DNA of 64,000 bases from Pacificibacter marinus (GCF_018860665.1 NZ_JAHKPK010000014.1:1-64000), one strand, 5' to 3'; shown: positions 25,985 to 34,828, counted from the first letter of the stretch. A program made the numbers and translations. The notes: generated by a model from the sequence alone, not told the origin.

Positions 25985-26935
25985 ATGAAATCTATTTTTA
26001 CCAAACTTATGCTGACCGCAGCGGTCATCGCGTCACCTGCTTTGGCGACAGCAGATGATCACGGCGATGACCTGAAATATATCCTTGTGAGCCACGCCCC
26101 AGATTCAGATACATGGTGGAACACAGTTAAAAACGGTATCGCCCTTGCGGGCGAGCAAATGGATGTAAGTGTTGAGTATCGCAATCCGCCAACCGGCGAT
26201 TTGGCCGATATGGCACGCATCATCGAACAAGCTGCGGCAACGCAGCCAGATGGCATCATCACAACCCTCGCAGATTTCGATGTCTTGAGCGGTCCTATCC
26301 GTTCTGCAGTCGATCAGGGCATTGACGTCATCATCATGAATTCCGGAACTGTTGAGCAAGCACGCGACGTTGGCGCGCTGATGTTCGTTGGTCAGCCAGA
26401 GTATGATGCTGGTCTCGCAGCGGGCCTTCGCGCCAAAGGTGACGGCGTTGAGAGCTTTGTTTGTGTCAACCACGCGATCTCCAACACTGTTGTAGCGCAG
26501 CGTTGTCAAGGCTTTGCAGACGGCTTGGGTGTCGAGCTTGGCAGCCAAATGATCGACTCTGGCGAAGACCCCTCGGAGGTTAAAAACCGCGTTCAAGCCT
26601 ATTTGAATGCCAATCCTGATACAGATGCGGTTTTGACGCTTGGTCCGGTTTCCGCTGACCCTACGCTGCTTGCACTTGACGAAATGGGGCTCTCTGGTGA
26701 GATCTACTTTGGTACATTCGACCTTGGCGAAGAAATCGTAAAAGGCATCAAAAACGACATTATTGAGTGGGGCATCGACCAGCAACCATTCTTGCAGGCC
26801 TACCTGCCTGTTGTGATCCTGTCCAACTTTGATCGTTACGGCGTACTTCCAGGCAACAACATCAACTCTGGTCCCGGTTTCGTGACCAAAGATGCACTTG
26901 AAAAAGTTGAAGAGTTTGCTGGCGTCTACCGCTAA
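25985..26935 (+). CDS. Sugar (inositol-type) ABC transporter, periplasmic binding protein
   Basis: A 316-residue binding protein of the ribose/inositol-type Peripla_BP_4 family. The signal peptide ends near LATA-DDH (about 23). The mature domain fits two-lobed sugar binders (DTWWNTVKNG, QPDGIITTLAD). It starts after TTGGGAGGAAC and is the first gene of the transporter operon, directly behind the iol-type operator. Inositol as ligand is inferred from context. A hairpin with T-run follows the stop before the permease gene, which would leave more binding protein than membrane components. Confidence 0.86.
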   Translation: MKSIFTKLMLTAAVIASPALATADDHGDDLKYILVSHAPDSDTWWNTVKNGIALAGEQMDVSVEYRNPPTGDLADMARIIEQAAATQPDGIITTLADFDVLSGPIRSAVDQGIDVIIMNSGTVEQARDVGALMFVGQPEYDAGLAAGLRAKGDGVESFVCVNHAISNTVVAQRCQGFADGLGVELGSQMIDSGEDPSEVKNRVQAYLNANPDTDAVLTLGPVSADPTLLALDEMGLSGEIYFGTFDLGEEIVKGIKNDIIEWGIDQQPFLQAYLPVVILSNFDRYGVLPGNNINSGPGFVTKDALEKVEEFAGVYR

Positions 26936-26949
26936 GTCAAACCGTTAAG

Positions 26950-26986
26950 AAGGGTGCGCAGGATTTTGCGCGCCCTTTGTTTTTTA
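26950..26986 (+). terminator. Intra-operon terminator after the binding-protein gene
   Basis: The stem AAGGGTGCGCA/TGCGCGCCCTT (26950-26960 with 26967-26977, 11 pairs with one G-T) is followed by TGTTTTTTAT. It sits 15 bases after the binding-protein stop and before the permease, so it is probably a partial terminator or mRNA stabiliser that sets unequal expression. Confidence 0.82.
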
Positions 26987-27010
26987 TATTTAAAATGAGA
27001 GGGAGTGCTC

Positions 27011-28132
27011 ATGTCACAAGCCAACGAGGCCATTGAGAGTGACGAACGAGTCAAACGGATTTCCCCCCTGCGCAAAGCCCTTATCCGACCTGAGCTTGGT
27101 GGTATGTGTGGGACGGTTATCGTCTTCGTTCTGTTTCTAATTTTTGCCGGTGATAGCGGCATGTTTAGCCCGCAAGGTGTGATGAACTGGAGCCAAGTTT
27201 CGGCACAGTTTATGATCATCGCCGTTGGGGCATGTTTATTGATGATTGCTGGCGAGTTCGACCTGTCAGTCGGCTCTATGATTGGGTTCGCCAGTATGAT
27301 CATGGCAATTTTTGCCACGACTTTCGGCTGGCCTATGTGGCTCGCAATTCTCGTCACTTTTGCCATTACAATTAGCCTCGGCGCCATGAACGGCCTTATT
27401 GTCGTTCGCACAGGTCTGCCAAGCTTTATTGTGACGCTGGCATTCTTGTTCATTTTGCGCGGTTTCGCGATTTTCTTGCCCTATGCATTCGAAGGCAAAA
27501 GCAACATCGGCGGCATCAAAGAAATCTCGGAAGGTGACTGGCTTGCTTCTGTGTTCGGTGGCAAGATTTTCAAAGGCTTGTTCCAATGGATGGGCGACAA
27601 TGAACTGATCGCCACGTTCTCACGCGGTACAAAAGCTGGCCAGCCAGTTATTGAAGGCATCCCAATGTTGATCGTCTGGGCCCTTGGCTTGATTTTCTTG
27701 GGTCACTTCATTCTCACACGCACAAAATTCGGCAACTGGATTTTTGCTGCGGGCGGTGATTCCGAAGCCGCACGTAATTCTGGAGTTCCGGTCGATCGTG
27801 TTAAGATTTTGCTCTTCATGTTTACAGCCTTCTGCGCCACGGTTTTGGCTACGGTTCAGGTCATGGAATTCAGCTCAGCTGACGCAGGGCGTGGCTTGCT
27901 TAAAGAATTCGAAGCCATCATCGCGGTTGTGATTGGCGGCGCATTGCTCACAGGTGGTTATGGGTCAGTCTTGGGTGCGGCGCTTGGTGCTTTGATCTTT
28001 GGCGTTGTGCAGCAGGGTCTGTTTTTTGCTGGTGTTGAAAGCTCGCTGTTCCGCGTCTTCCTAGGCGTCATCTTGCTCGGTGCGGTGATCTTGAACACCT
28101 ACATCCGCCGCATCATCACGGGAGAACGTTGA
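27011..28132 (+). CDS. Sugar ABC transporter permease (inositol-type)
   Basis: A 373-residue inner-membrane permease of the ribose/fructose-type (BPD_transp_2) family with about ten membrane segments and the conserved [14 protein letters not shown] motif (about 80-93). ATG at 27011 lies 6 bases after GAGGGAG; a GTG two codons earlier is less likely. An extra-membranous insert at about 160-210 ([17 protein letters not shown]) resembles FrcC-like permeases. The ATPase gene follows after 1 base. Confidence 0.88.
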   Translation: MSQANEAIESDERVKRISPLRKALIRPELGGMCGTVIVFVLFLIFAGDSGMFSPQGVMNWSQVSAQFMIIAVGACLLMIAGEFDLSVGSMIGFASMIMAIFATTFGWPMWLAILVTFAITISLGAMNGLIVVRTGLPSFIVTLAFLFILRGFAIFLPYAFEGKSNIGGIKEISEGDWLASVFGGKIFKGLFQWMGDNELIATFSRGTKAGQPVIEGIPMLIVWALGLIFLGHFILTRTKFGNWIFAAGGDSEAARNSGVPVDRVKILLFMFTAFCATVLATVQVMEFSSADAGRGLLKEFEAIIAVVIGGALLTGGYGSVLGAALGALIFGVVQQGLFFAGVESSLFRVFLGVILLGAVILNTYIRRIITGER

Positions 28133-28133
28133 T

Positions 28134-28922
28134 ATGAGTACTGATATCAAACCACTCATTCAAATGAAGAATATCGAAAAGCACTTTGGCCGCGTGATTG
28201 CTTTGGCTGGTGTGTCTGTCGATATTTTCCCTGGCGAATGTCACTGTCTCTTGGGCGATAACGGCGCGGGTAAATCCACCTTTATCAAGACCATGTCAGG
28301 GGTGCATAAACCCACGCATGGCGAAATCTTATTTGATGGCGTACCGATGCAGTTTGCCGACCCTCGTGATGCGATCACAGCTGGGATTGCGACTGTGCAC
28401 CAACATTTGGCGATGATTCCGCTGATGTCTGTGAGCCGTAATTTCTTTATGGGCAATGAGCCACAGAAGTCTTTTGGCCCTTTCAAGGTGTTTGATCACG
28501 CGCATGCGAATGAGGTCACAATGACCGAAATGCGCAAGATGGGCATTAACCTGCGCGGACCAGATCAGGCCGTTGGTACATTGTCTGGCGGTGAGCGCCA
28601 GACTGTTGCCATTGCGCGTGCGGTGCACTTTGGGGCGAAGGTTCTTATTCTTGATGAACCGACCTCTGCTCTTGGTGTGCGCCAAACAGCCAACGTGCTG
28701 GCCACCATCGACAAGGTGCGCAAGCAAGGTGTTGCCGTGGTCTTTATCACGCATAACGTACGTCATGCGATGGCCGTTGGGGATCGTTTTACAGTGCTGA
28801 ACCGCGGTAAAACCCTAGGCACAGCAACGCGTGGGGAGGTCTCTCCTGAAGAGCTGCAAGATTTGATGGCCGGTGGTCAGGAACTTGCGACCCTTGAAGG
28901 GTCTCTTGGCGGTACGGTTTAG
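28134..28922 (+). CDS. Sugar ABC transporter ATPase (inositol-type, single NBD)
   Basis: A 262-residue ATPase with Walker A (GDNGAGKST, about 40-48), signature LSGGERQ (about 149-155), Walker B ([11 protein letters not shown]) and switch histidine (FITHNV). Most sugar ABC systems of this class use a fused double ATPase of about 500 residues; a single one of this length matches the FrcA type, which works as a homodimer. It ends the transporter operon and is followed by a terminator. Confidence 0.9.
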   Translation: MSTDIKPLIQMKNIEKHFGRVIALAGVSVDIFPGECHCLLGDNGAGKSTFIKTMSGVHKPTHGEILFDGVPMQFADPRDAITAGIATVHQHLAMIPLMSVSRNFFMGNEPQKSFGPFKVFDHAHANEVTMTEMRKMGINLRGPDQAVGTLSGGERQTVAIARAVHFGAKVLILDEPTSALGVRQTANVLATIDKVRKQGVAVVFITHNVRHAMAVGDRFTVLNRGKTLGTATRGEVSPEELQDLMAGGQELATLEGSLGGTV

Positions 28923-28952
28923 GCCGATAGGGCAAGAGATTTAGGAAAGCTG

Positions 28953-28988
28953 CGGCGCTGCGGGCATAAGGCTTGCTGCGCCGTTTTT
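28953..28988 (+). terminator. Terminator of the inositol transporter operon
   Basis: The stem CGGCGC/GCGCCG (28953-28958 with 28978-28983), with possible inner GC pairs, is followed by TTTTTG. It lies 30 bases after the ATPase stop. Confidence 0.75.
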
Positions 28989-29043
28989 GTGTGAAAATGA
29001 CGATGATTTTTGGGATGACGCGCGATTGCGAACCCCGACTTGT

Positions 29044-29850
29044 CTAACGTGAATAGGCTTCAAACAAATGCGGGCCACTTGTTGTGTTGTCGATCATTTC
29101 AAGAACATGCTCTGGAATATGCGGGCTGTCACGGTCAAACAATCCGCTATGGCGCAGAGCAGTCATGGAATGCATGGAGTGGGGCGGGCGTTCGAACACC
29201 ACGCGCACGGCGCAGGGCATATGGTTGCTATCCGCAGATACGCCAAGTTTGATGCCATGTAGGCGGGTCCAACGCATAGAATAATCGGGGTAAAGCACCG
29301 TTTGAGTTAGCTCGACTTCGGCGCCATATTCGTGATCCGACATGAAAATGCGATCCCCTGTCATCAAAGCAGCCCCTTGATAGCGAAAATGATGACGGCA
29401 GGATTTGTCGTGTGGCCCCATGCGTTCGAGGCGTTTGTAAAACATATAATGGTCGCGAGCCTCAAAGGTAATCAGGTTTCGGATCACCTTTCCGGGCTGT
29501 GACATGGATTGGTAATATTCCCAAAATGTGCCAGCCATATTCTGAATGCGAGGTTCATTTCTGGCCATAAGTTTATCGATGTATTGGCGTAACATGCGCC
29601 CTGTGCTGTCATCATTGTCGAGGCCGCGCAGCTGGATCAACTCGGCAAAATCCTTGGGGGGCAGCATCAATTCGTGCATTTCAACGCCAAAGTAGTCACA
29701 TAATTTGCGCATTAGCCCTGTTCGAGGGGTCGACGTCCCTGCAAGGTAACGATTGAGTTGACTGCGATTGATACCCAAATCGCGACTGACCTGAGAGATG
29801 GATGTCTTGAAGGAGCATAGCAGGCGCAGATTTTCAGATATTTCGGACAT
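29044..29850 (-). CDS. XRE-family transcriptional regulator with unknown C-terminal domain
   Basis: A 268-residue protein with an N-terminal Cro/CI-type helix-turn-helix (about 14-40: TSISQVSRDLGINRSQLNRYL) followed by about 190 residues I cannot assign to a known effector domain. It contains cysteine/histidine pairs around HDKSCRHHFRYQ (about 150-160). It is divergent from the racemase-asparaginase operon, and a 10-bp palindrome lies between them, so it probably controls those genes. Confidence 0.78.
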   Translation of the reverse strand: MSEISENLRLLCSFKTSISQVSRDLGINRSQLNRYLAGTSTPRTGLMRKLCDYFGVEMHELMLPPKDFAELIQLRGLDNDDSTGRMLRQYIDKLMARNEPRIQNMAGTFWEYYQSMSQPGKVIRNLITFEARDHYMFYKRLERMGPHDKSCRHHFRYQGAALMTGDRIFMSDHEYGAEVELTQTVLYPDYSMRWTRLHGIKLGVSADSNHMPCAVRVVFERPPHSMHSMTALRHSGLFDRDSPHIPEHVLEMIDNTTSGPHLFEAYSR

Positions 29851-29892
29851 CTTGCTCTTTTTCTCGCGGTAATTGCATCAGTTAGCACCAAT

Positions 29893-29902
29893 TTGCGCGC
29901 AA
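29893..29902. promoter_or_regulatory. Possible operator of the XRE regulator
   Basis: The perfect palindrome TTGCGCGCAA lies midway in the 107-base divergent gap between the XRE gene and the racemase gene. Short palindromes in this position are typical of XRE-type operators, but a 10-mer can also arise by chance. Confidence 0.35.
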
Positions 29903-29957
29903 TGAGCCAATTGTCAACAACAGGTAAACCGCGCATGATCAAGATAAGGAGACTTCT

Positions 29958-30686
29958 ATGACAAACAGACCATTTACGATCGGGATCATTGCAGGATCTG
30001 GCCCCGAAGCAGGAATCGATTTGTGGTCCAAGGTTCTGATATCAAACCAGAAAATTATGGGTGACGCCTTTCATGGCGATCTTGAGGCACCACGCGTGGT
30101 TATTGTGTCTGAGCCACAATTGGGCTTGTCTATGGCGCTGCGCGCCAACGAGACTGAAACGTGGGAGGCCGTAGAACGCAGTGTGCGCCAAATCGCGCCA
30201 CAAGTAGATTTCTTTGTGATTGCCTGTAACACATTGAATTGGTTTGCGCCGCGGATCGATGCTTTACTGTCCACCTTGCCGGATGCGGGTGAGTTTTTGT
30301 CATTTCAGTCGGTGTTAAGAGAAGTCCTTTTGCAAGCAGGTCAGTCCTCTGTCGGTCTATTGGCTGCGGGTCCCGTTGCGGCACTTGACGACTATTCCGT
30401 TTACACGACACTTTGTTCGGACATAGAGTTTGAGACACCTAAACAAGCAGAACCATTGCACTTTTTAATCGAAGATGTGAAACGGTTCGGGCAGAATCAC
30501 AACGGGCTGGCACAGCGCTTTGAAGATATCGCCCAAAACCTGACCGCATCCGTTGTTGTTTTGGCCTGCACAGAGTTGCCATTGATTGCCGCAGATGTGG
30601 CTGGCAAAACATTTATAGACGTGACGGAGTGTGTGGCGGAAACGCTGGTAACCCGCGCGATCACCGCGCGAAAGATTGATCTATGA
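29958..30686 (+). CDS. Aspartate/glutamate-type racemase
   Basis: A 242-residue cofactor-independent amino-acid racemase. The two catalytic cysteines lie in the paired motifs ACNTLNW (about 94) and ACTELPL (about 198), and the opening GIIAGSGPEAG is characteristic. Such enzymes interconvert L- and D-aspartate or related acids. AAGGAGAC precedes the ATG. It overlaps the asparaginase gene by ATGA, so both belong to one operon, likely under the divergent XRE regulator. Confidence 0.85.
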   Translation: MTNRPFTIGIIAGSGPEAGIDLWSKVLISNQKIMGDAFHGDLEAPRVVIVSEPQLGLSMALRANETETWEAVERSVRQIAPQVDFFVIACNTLNWFAPRIDALLSTLPDAGEFLSFQSVLREVLLQAGQSSVGLLAAGPVAALDDYSVYTTLCSDIEFETPKQAEPLHFLIEDVKRFGQNHNGLAQRFEDIAQNLTASVVVLACTELPLIAADVAGKTFIDVTECVAETLVTRAITARKIDL

Positions 30687-31531
30687 AGTTGCTATTGATC
30701 CACACAGGCGGCACCATCGGTATGGTGTCAAGCGATGACGGATTGACACCACAAGCTGGTCTTGTTGAAGCGGCTGTGGCTGCGCGTTTGCCCGTAGGTG
30801 TCGATGTACATCAGCATGTTTTTACGCCTTTGGTGGACAGTGCCAACCTTGGACCCGATCATTGGAATGAAATGCTAGATGTGATCGATGCGCATCCTGA
30901 CTGCCCTGTTTTGGTGATCCAAGGCACAGACACAATGGCGTTTACAGGCGCGGCGCTATCGCAAGCGCTAGAAGGGCTGGAGCGCCGCGTGGTGCTCTGC
31001 GCCTCCATGGTGCCTCTTGGGGCAGGCGGTGATGCTGAGGCTAATTTAAGCTCTGCGATCGACGCCTTGCTGCATGATAAAACTGTTGGCGTATTTCTGT
31101 CTTTTAACAACACATTGATGTCTGCGCGTGCTGTGGTCAAGCATCACAGTTATGCGCTGGATTCATTTCGGACCATCCCGCAAGACCCAATGACACGGCC
31201 CAAGCATCGTCGCTTTGGGGCCAAACGATTGGCTATCGTGACCTTGGCTGCAGGTCTACCCGCAGCAGCACTTGCGGCGATGTTGGCGGAACTGGACGGG
31301 GCTGTATTGCGGGTTTTTGGTACGGGCACGATCATGAGTGACGCGGGTCTTATTGCTGCGTTGTCTCAGGCCGTCGAACGTGGCGTGCAAATCCGTGCCG
31401 TTAGTCAGTGTGAGGTCGGTTCGCTTGAACCAGGCACTTATGCTGCGGGGGCGGCTTTGTGGAATACGGGTGTGCAAAACGGTGGACGTGAGACGCCAGA
31501 GGCTGCCTTGGTCCATCTGTGGCTGAACTGA
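30683..31531 (+). CDS. Asparaginase (type I/II family)
   Basis: A 282-residue amidohydrolase that would split asparagine to aspartate and ammonia. The first catalytic threonine motif HTGGTIG (7-13) and the second motif VIQGTDTM (about 77-84) are present, as is PLGAGGDAEAN. It is shorter than the usual 320-350 residues; the shortfall is in the C-terminal domain. With the racemase it suggests use of D- or L-Asn/Asp, or a related compound, as nitrogen source. Confidence 0.83.
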   Translation: MKLLLIHTGGTIGMVSSDDGLTPQAGLVEAAVAARLPVGVDVHQHVFTPLVDSANLGPDHWNEMLDVIDAHPDCPVLVIQGTDTMAFTGAALSQALEGLERRVVLCASMVPLGAGGDAEANLSSAIDALLHDKTVGVFLSFNNTLMSARAVVKHHSYALDSFRTIPQDPMTRPKHRRFGAKRLAIVTLAAGLPAAALAAMLAELDGAVLRVFGTGTIMSDAGLIAALSQAVERGVQIRAVSQCEVGSLEPGTYAAGAALWNTGVQNGGRETPEAALVHLWLN

Positions 31532-31543
31532 TCCGTTAAAGCT

Positions 31544-31565
31544 GCCGTCTTTACGGCGTCTTTTA
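31544..31565 (+). terminator. Terminator of the racemase-asparaginase operon
   Basis: A short stem GCCGT-CTTT-ACGGC (31544-31557) followed by GTCTTTTAT lies 12 bases after the asparaginase stop. The stem is only 5 pairs, so efficiency may be modest. Confidence 0.55.
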
Positions 31566-31580
31566 TATGCGTTTAACAGT

Positions 31581-31604
31581 AAAAGGGCCGCCCGAAGGCG
31601 ACCC
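31581..31604 (-). terminator. Terminator of the symporter gene
   Basis: Read on the minus strand, GGGTCGCC-TTCG-GGCGGCCC followed by TTTT forms an 8-pair stem (one G-T) capped by the very stable UUCG tetraloop, 42 bases after the symporter stop. Confidence 0.88.
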
Positions 31605-31646
31605 AGTCTATCTTAATATGTTTTAGATGTGTTCCAACGTGATCGC

Positions 31647-33083
31647 TTAGTCGTCTTTCCAGCGCGCTGTGTTCCAAGCCTCACGGTCCAGATTCAAGTC
31701 CTGAAAATCGTCAGGGTCAAACACGGGCCGTTTGACGCCAGCTTTAAGTTGCTTGCGGAAATCATCCACGACACGCATTGCCGTCGGGAAGAGCATCATC
31801 AAGGCCACAAGGTTGACCACAGCCAAAATGCCCATCATCGGATCTGAGAAGAAGAATACAGATGTCGCATTAGGCGCTACGGCACCCAACATCACGATGC
31901 CCAAAATCGCCACACGCAAGCCGATGATTGCTTCTTTGGATTTCGTGATCGCCGCCATAGCATTTTCGCCAAGGTAGGTGTTGTAGATGATCGACGAAAA
32001 CGCAAAGAGCAAAATACCAACAGTCAAAGCGTATTTGGACCAATCGCCAAAGTGGCTTGCCAAAGATTGCTGTGTCAACACAACGCCATCGATGCCTTCA
32101 GCGCCCGGAACATAGACATCGCCCAGCAGCACAACAAAAGCTGTACAAGAACAGATGATGATAGTGTCGATGAACACCGAGAAAGACTGCGTGATGCCTT
32201 GGCTTACTGGGTGGCGCACAAGCGCTGTAGCCGCCACGTTTGGCGCAGAGCCCAAGCCTGCCTCGTTCGAGAACAGTCCCCGACGCAGACCGTTGGCAAT
32301 TGCAGCACCCATGCCGCCTGCAACAGCTTCGTTAAAGCCAAATGCACTGCTGACGATTTCGGTGAAGACCCGTGGGATTTCGCCAATGTTCAAGAGTATC
32401 GCAAGAACTGCCAAGCCGATGTAACCAACAGCCATCACAGGCACAACGACATCCGCCGCTTTGGCGATGCGTTTGATACCACCGAAGACAACAAAGGCCG
32501 TGATCACGACAAGTGCGATGCCAGTGTACAGGCGGTCAATGCCAAAGGATTCTTGCACCGCACCGGCAACTGTATTGCCTTGGAAGGCGTTAAAGCCAAG
32601 ACCAAAGGACGCGAGCAAACATACAGCATAGATCACAGCGATCCAGTTGTAGCGCGCGCCAAGTCCGCGACGAATGTAGTCTGCTGGACCACCGCGAAAG
32701 GCGCTGTCGCCATCAGATTGTTTGTAAACTTGCGCCAAAGTACATTCGATTAATGATGTCGCCATGCCAGCAAAGGCAATCGCCCACATCCAGAACACCG
32801 CACCAGGGCCGCCAAGCGTGATCGCCACGGCAACACCAGCAATGTTACCACCGCCCACGCGTCCACCAACAGACACAAGCAAAGCCGCACGTGCGGACAA
32901 AGCGTTCGGGTCTTGGTTTTGGTTGTCGCCAGACAAGACGCGGAACATACGTTTGAAAAACTCGATCTGGATGAAACCAGACATGAGTGTCATGAAAATG
33001 CCAAATACGACAAGTATGGGGATAAGGGCCCATCCCCACGTGAGGTCATTGATGACCCCAAAGAATGCTTCTAGGTTTTGCAT
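31647..33083 (-). CDS. Alanine/glycine:cation symporter (AGCS family)
   Basis: A 478-residue transporter with about ten membrane helices, using Na+ or H+ to drive uptake of alanine or glycine. AGCS-type features include ALSARAALLVSVGGRVGGGNIAGVA split by the first loop (about 60-84) and FSNEAGLGSAP (about 270). The start at 33083 has GGAGGG at a good distance; seven upstream codons are dispensable. It is convergent with the asparaginase operon and may complete a small amino-acid utilisation region. Confidence 0.9.
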   Translation of the reverse strand: MQNLEAFFGVINDLTWGWALIPILVVFGIFMTLMSGFIQIEFFKRMFRVLSGDNQNQDPNALSARAALLVSVGGRVGGGNIAGVAVAITLGGPGAVFWMWAIAFAGMATSLIECTLAQVYKQSDGDSAFRGGPADYIRRGLGARYNWIAVIYAVCLLASFGLGFNAFQGNTVAGAVQESFGIDRLYTGIALVVITAFVVFGGIKRIAKAADVVVPVMAVGYIGLAVLAILLNIGEIPRVFTEIVSSAFGFNEAVAGGMGAAIANGLRRGLFSNEAGLGSAPNVAATALVRHPVSQGITQSFSVFIDTIIICSCTAFVVLLGDVYVPGAEGIDGVVLTQQSLASHFGDWSKYALTVGILLFAFSSIIYNTYLGENAMAAITKSKEAIIGLRVAILGIVMLGAVAPNATSVFFFSDPMMGILAVVNLVALMMLFPTAMRVVDDFRKQLKAGVKRPVFDPDDFQDLNLDREAWNTARWKDD

Positions 33084-33269
33084 AGTCCCTCCAGTCAGAA
33101 CCAATTGTGTGTGTTAGTGACGTTTCTTGGGCATTTTCGCCTCGTTGTTCTTGCGCGGACCCTAGGTAACTGGGGGCAAGCTGGCTATTGCCTAAGATAG
33201 GAACATCTGGCGCTATTCGGTTCTATTTTGACACTATTTAGCACCATTTCAAATGAGTTCGATCTATTC
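33084..33269 (-). promoter_or_regulatory. Upstream region of the symporter gene with repeated CTATT motifs
   Basis: Four copies of CTATT occur at 33185, 33213, 33223 and 33234. The last three are spaced by 10 and 11 bases, about one helical turn, and the second and fourth have related flanks (CGCTATT, ACACTATT). This could be a cooperative binding region for an amino-acid-responsive regulator. No promoter boxes were assigned. Confidence 0.3.
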
Positions 33270-33743
33270 TTACGCCTCAGTGTGCTGCCCGCAAGCGTCT
33301 ATTTTGGGTGGGCTTAAGCTGAGGATGGCTTCCAGTCCGCAATTTCCATAGACCAAATCAGCCAATGTAACGGCGTCGAGTTCATTGTAAAAGGCTTCCA
33401 GAGCACGCTCTATATACTGGCGCAGTCTACAGCTGTCAGACAAGGGGCATGTGTTTGTACGCGGCGAAAAGCATTCGGCAAACGGGACATTGCTTTCAAA
33501 GATACGAAACAACTGGCCGATAGAAATTTCAGTCATATCACGTCCCAGCCGTAAGCCGCCTGAGCGCCCGCGCTGGGTCGAAACATATCCATGCAGATGT
33601 AATTGATGCACGACTTGCGCCAAATGATTGCTAGATGCGTTGCATGCCTGCGCGATGTCAGATGACCGCACAGTCTCATCTTTGTGGACCGCACAAAACA
33701 TCAAAACACGCGCCGCGAGATTGGTTTTTGTTGTCAAACGCAT
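33270..33743 (-). CDS. Rrf2-family regulator, NsrR/IscR-like with three cysteines
   Basis: A 157-residue protein from ATG 33743 (the frame stays open upstream but without protein features). It has the Rrf2 winged helix (LAARVLMFCAVHKD, SSDIAQACNASSNHLAQVV) and a cysteine cluster CFSPRTNTCPLSDSC that fits an iron-sulfur ligand set as in the NO sensor NsrR. Such proteins repress NO-detoxification or related genes until the cluster is nitrosylated. A 14-bp palindrome lies 91 bases upstream. The neighbouring genes are TusA- and molybdenum-cofactor-related, so the true targets are unclear. Confidence 0.8.
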   Translation of the reverse strand: MRLTTKTNLAARVLMFCAVHKDETVRSSDIAQACNASSNHLAQVVHQLHLHGYVSTQRGRSGGLRLGRDMTEISIGQLFRIFESNVPFAECFSPRTNTCPLSDSCRLRQYIERALEAFYNELDAVTLADLVYGNCGLEAILSLSPPKIDACGQHTEA

Positions 33744-33833
33744 GATCTGCCCGCTTTCGATACTGTGGTACAATTGAGCTGCCCTAAGGGGCTCGGTCTC
33801 AAAATGTCGTAGCGCGCTAAAATGTGCGGGTCT

Positions 33834-33847
33834 CTGATCTAGATCAG
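33834..33847. promoter_or_regulatory. FNR/Dnr-like palindrome between rrf2 and tusA genes
   Basis: CTGATCTAGATCAG is a perfect 14-bp palindrome with the TGAT-N4-ATCA core of FNR/CRP-type sites (consensus TTGAT-N4-ATCAA; one outer base per arm differs). It lies in the 204-base divergent region. A second inverted repeat, GATTTT...AAAATC at 33900-33918, is closer to the tusA-like gene. A role in oxygen or NO control is inferred. Confidence 0.5.
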
Positions 33848-33947
33848 GTGGGGACGGGCTGTTGTCGCACGCATAGGCCAATGACCTAGCTTTTGTTCGG
33901 ATTTTATTGATCAAAATCTGCAATAGACAAGGCGCGCGCAGCCTCCT

Positions 33948-34217
33948 ATGCAAATGCGTATGAAGTGGGATCAAGACATCGACGCCATCGGCCTTTTGTG
34001 CCCTTTGCCTGTGCTCAAAGCGCGCAAGCGATTGTTGGCGATGAAAACCGGTGAGGTTTTGCGCCTTGTGGCGTCAGACCCTGCTGCAGTGATTGATGTG
34101 CCGCATTTTTGCGCCGAAGCCGGCCATAGGCTTTTGGCGCAAACCGTAGCAGACGAGGCGCAGTGCAAGCTTAGCCCGACTGGCACGGCGCATTTCTATT
34201 TCATCAAATGTGGTTAA
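33948..34217 (+). CDS. TusA-family sulfurtransferase-like protein
   Basis: An 89-residue SirA/TusA-fold protein with the defining CPLPVLKARK motif (about 18-27), whose cysteine carries a persulfide. It ends in FYFIKCG. TusA homologues deliver sulfur for tRNA thiolation or for molybdenum-enzyme cofactors; the adjoining mobA gene makes the latter attractive. The start is uncertain (ATG at 33948, 33954 or 33960, none with a good ribosome site). Its stop codon overlaps that of the convergent mobA. Confidence 0.8.
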   Translation: MQMRMKWDQDIDAIGLLCPLPVLKARKRLLAMKTGEVLRLVASDPAAVIDVPHFCAEAGHRLLAQTVADEAQCKLSPTGTAHFYFIKCG

Positions 34218-34828
34218 GTATCTTGCGTGCTTATCTGCTCAGCCAGTTTCAAATCTTCAGGTGTGTTGATGTTGAAGAACGGATCAAAGGCTGATGCTTC
34301 AAACATAATTGTGTCTGCGTTTTGTGCGTGGGTCCATTGCGTGACCTTGCGAGTGCCCGCCAATAGATCCGCACGCAGTTGATCGCGGGCATCCGTGGGC
34401 CAAATCCCAAACGTGGGATGCAGCCACAGTTGACCTGTCGCGTCGCGCGTACCAGCCAAAGCGATTTTGCCCTCGGTACGTTCTGCATTAAGGCGATTGG
34501 CAAGGTCGCGGGGAAAAAACGGGGTATCCACGGCTGTGGTGATCACGGCCTCATGCCCCAGACCTGCGGCCCAGTCCATCGCCGCTAAGATGCCGGACAG
34601 TGGGCCAAGATGGCCCTCTAATGGATCGGGGATCACCCGAACATTATATTGCGCAAATCGAGCGACATCCCCATTCGCATTCAGTGCAACAGGCGAACAT
34701 TGCGCTTTCAGACGCGCAAGCCCGTGTTCCAATAGCGTTTTGTCACCCAATTGACATAGCGCCTTGTCGCGTGCGCCCATGCGTATTCCGCGCCCTCCAG
34801 CCAAAATCAGAGCAGGTATTTTGATCAT
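34214..34828 (-). CDS. mobA: Molybdenum cofactor guanylyltransferase
   Basis: A 204-residue nucleotidyltransferase that joins GMP to molybdopterin to make the guanine dinucleotide cofactor used by NasA. The N-terminal GTP-binding motif LILAGGRGIRMGARDKAL (about 6-23) is intact. The start is taken at ATG 34828, the usual distance before LAGG; nine further codons are open upstream. Its 3' end overlaps the end of the tusA-like gene by 4 bases. Confidence 0.9.
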   Translation of the reverse strand: MIKIPALILAGGRGIRMGARDKALCQLGDKTLLEHGLARLKAQCSPVALNANGDVARFAQYNVRVIPDPLEGHLGPLSGILAAMDWAAGLGHEAVITTAVDTPFFPRDLANRLNAERTEGKIALAGTRDATGQLWLHPTFGIWPTDARDQLRADLLAGTRKVTQWTHAQNADTIMFEASAFDPFFNINTPEDLKLAEQISTQDT

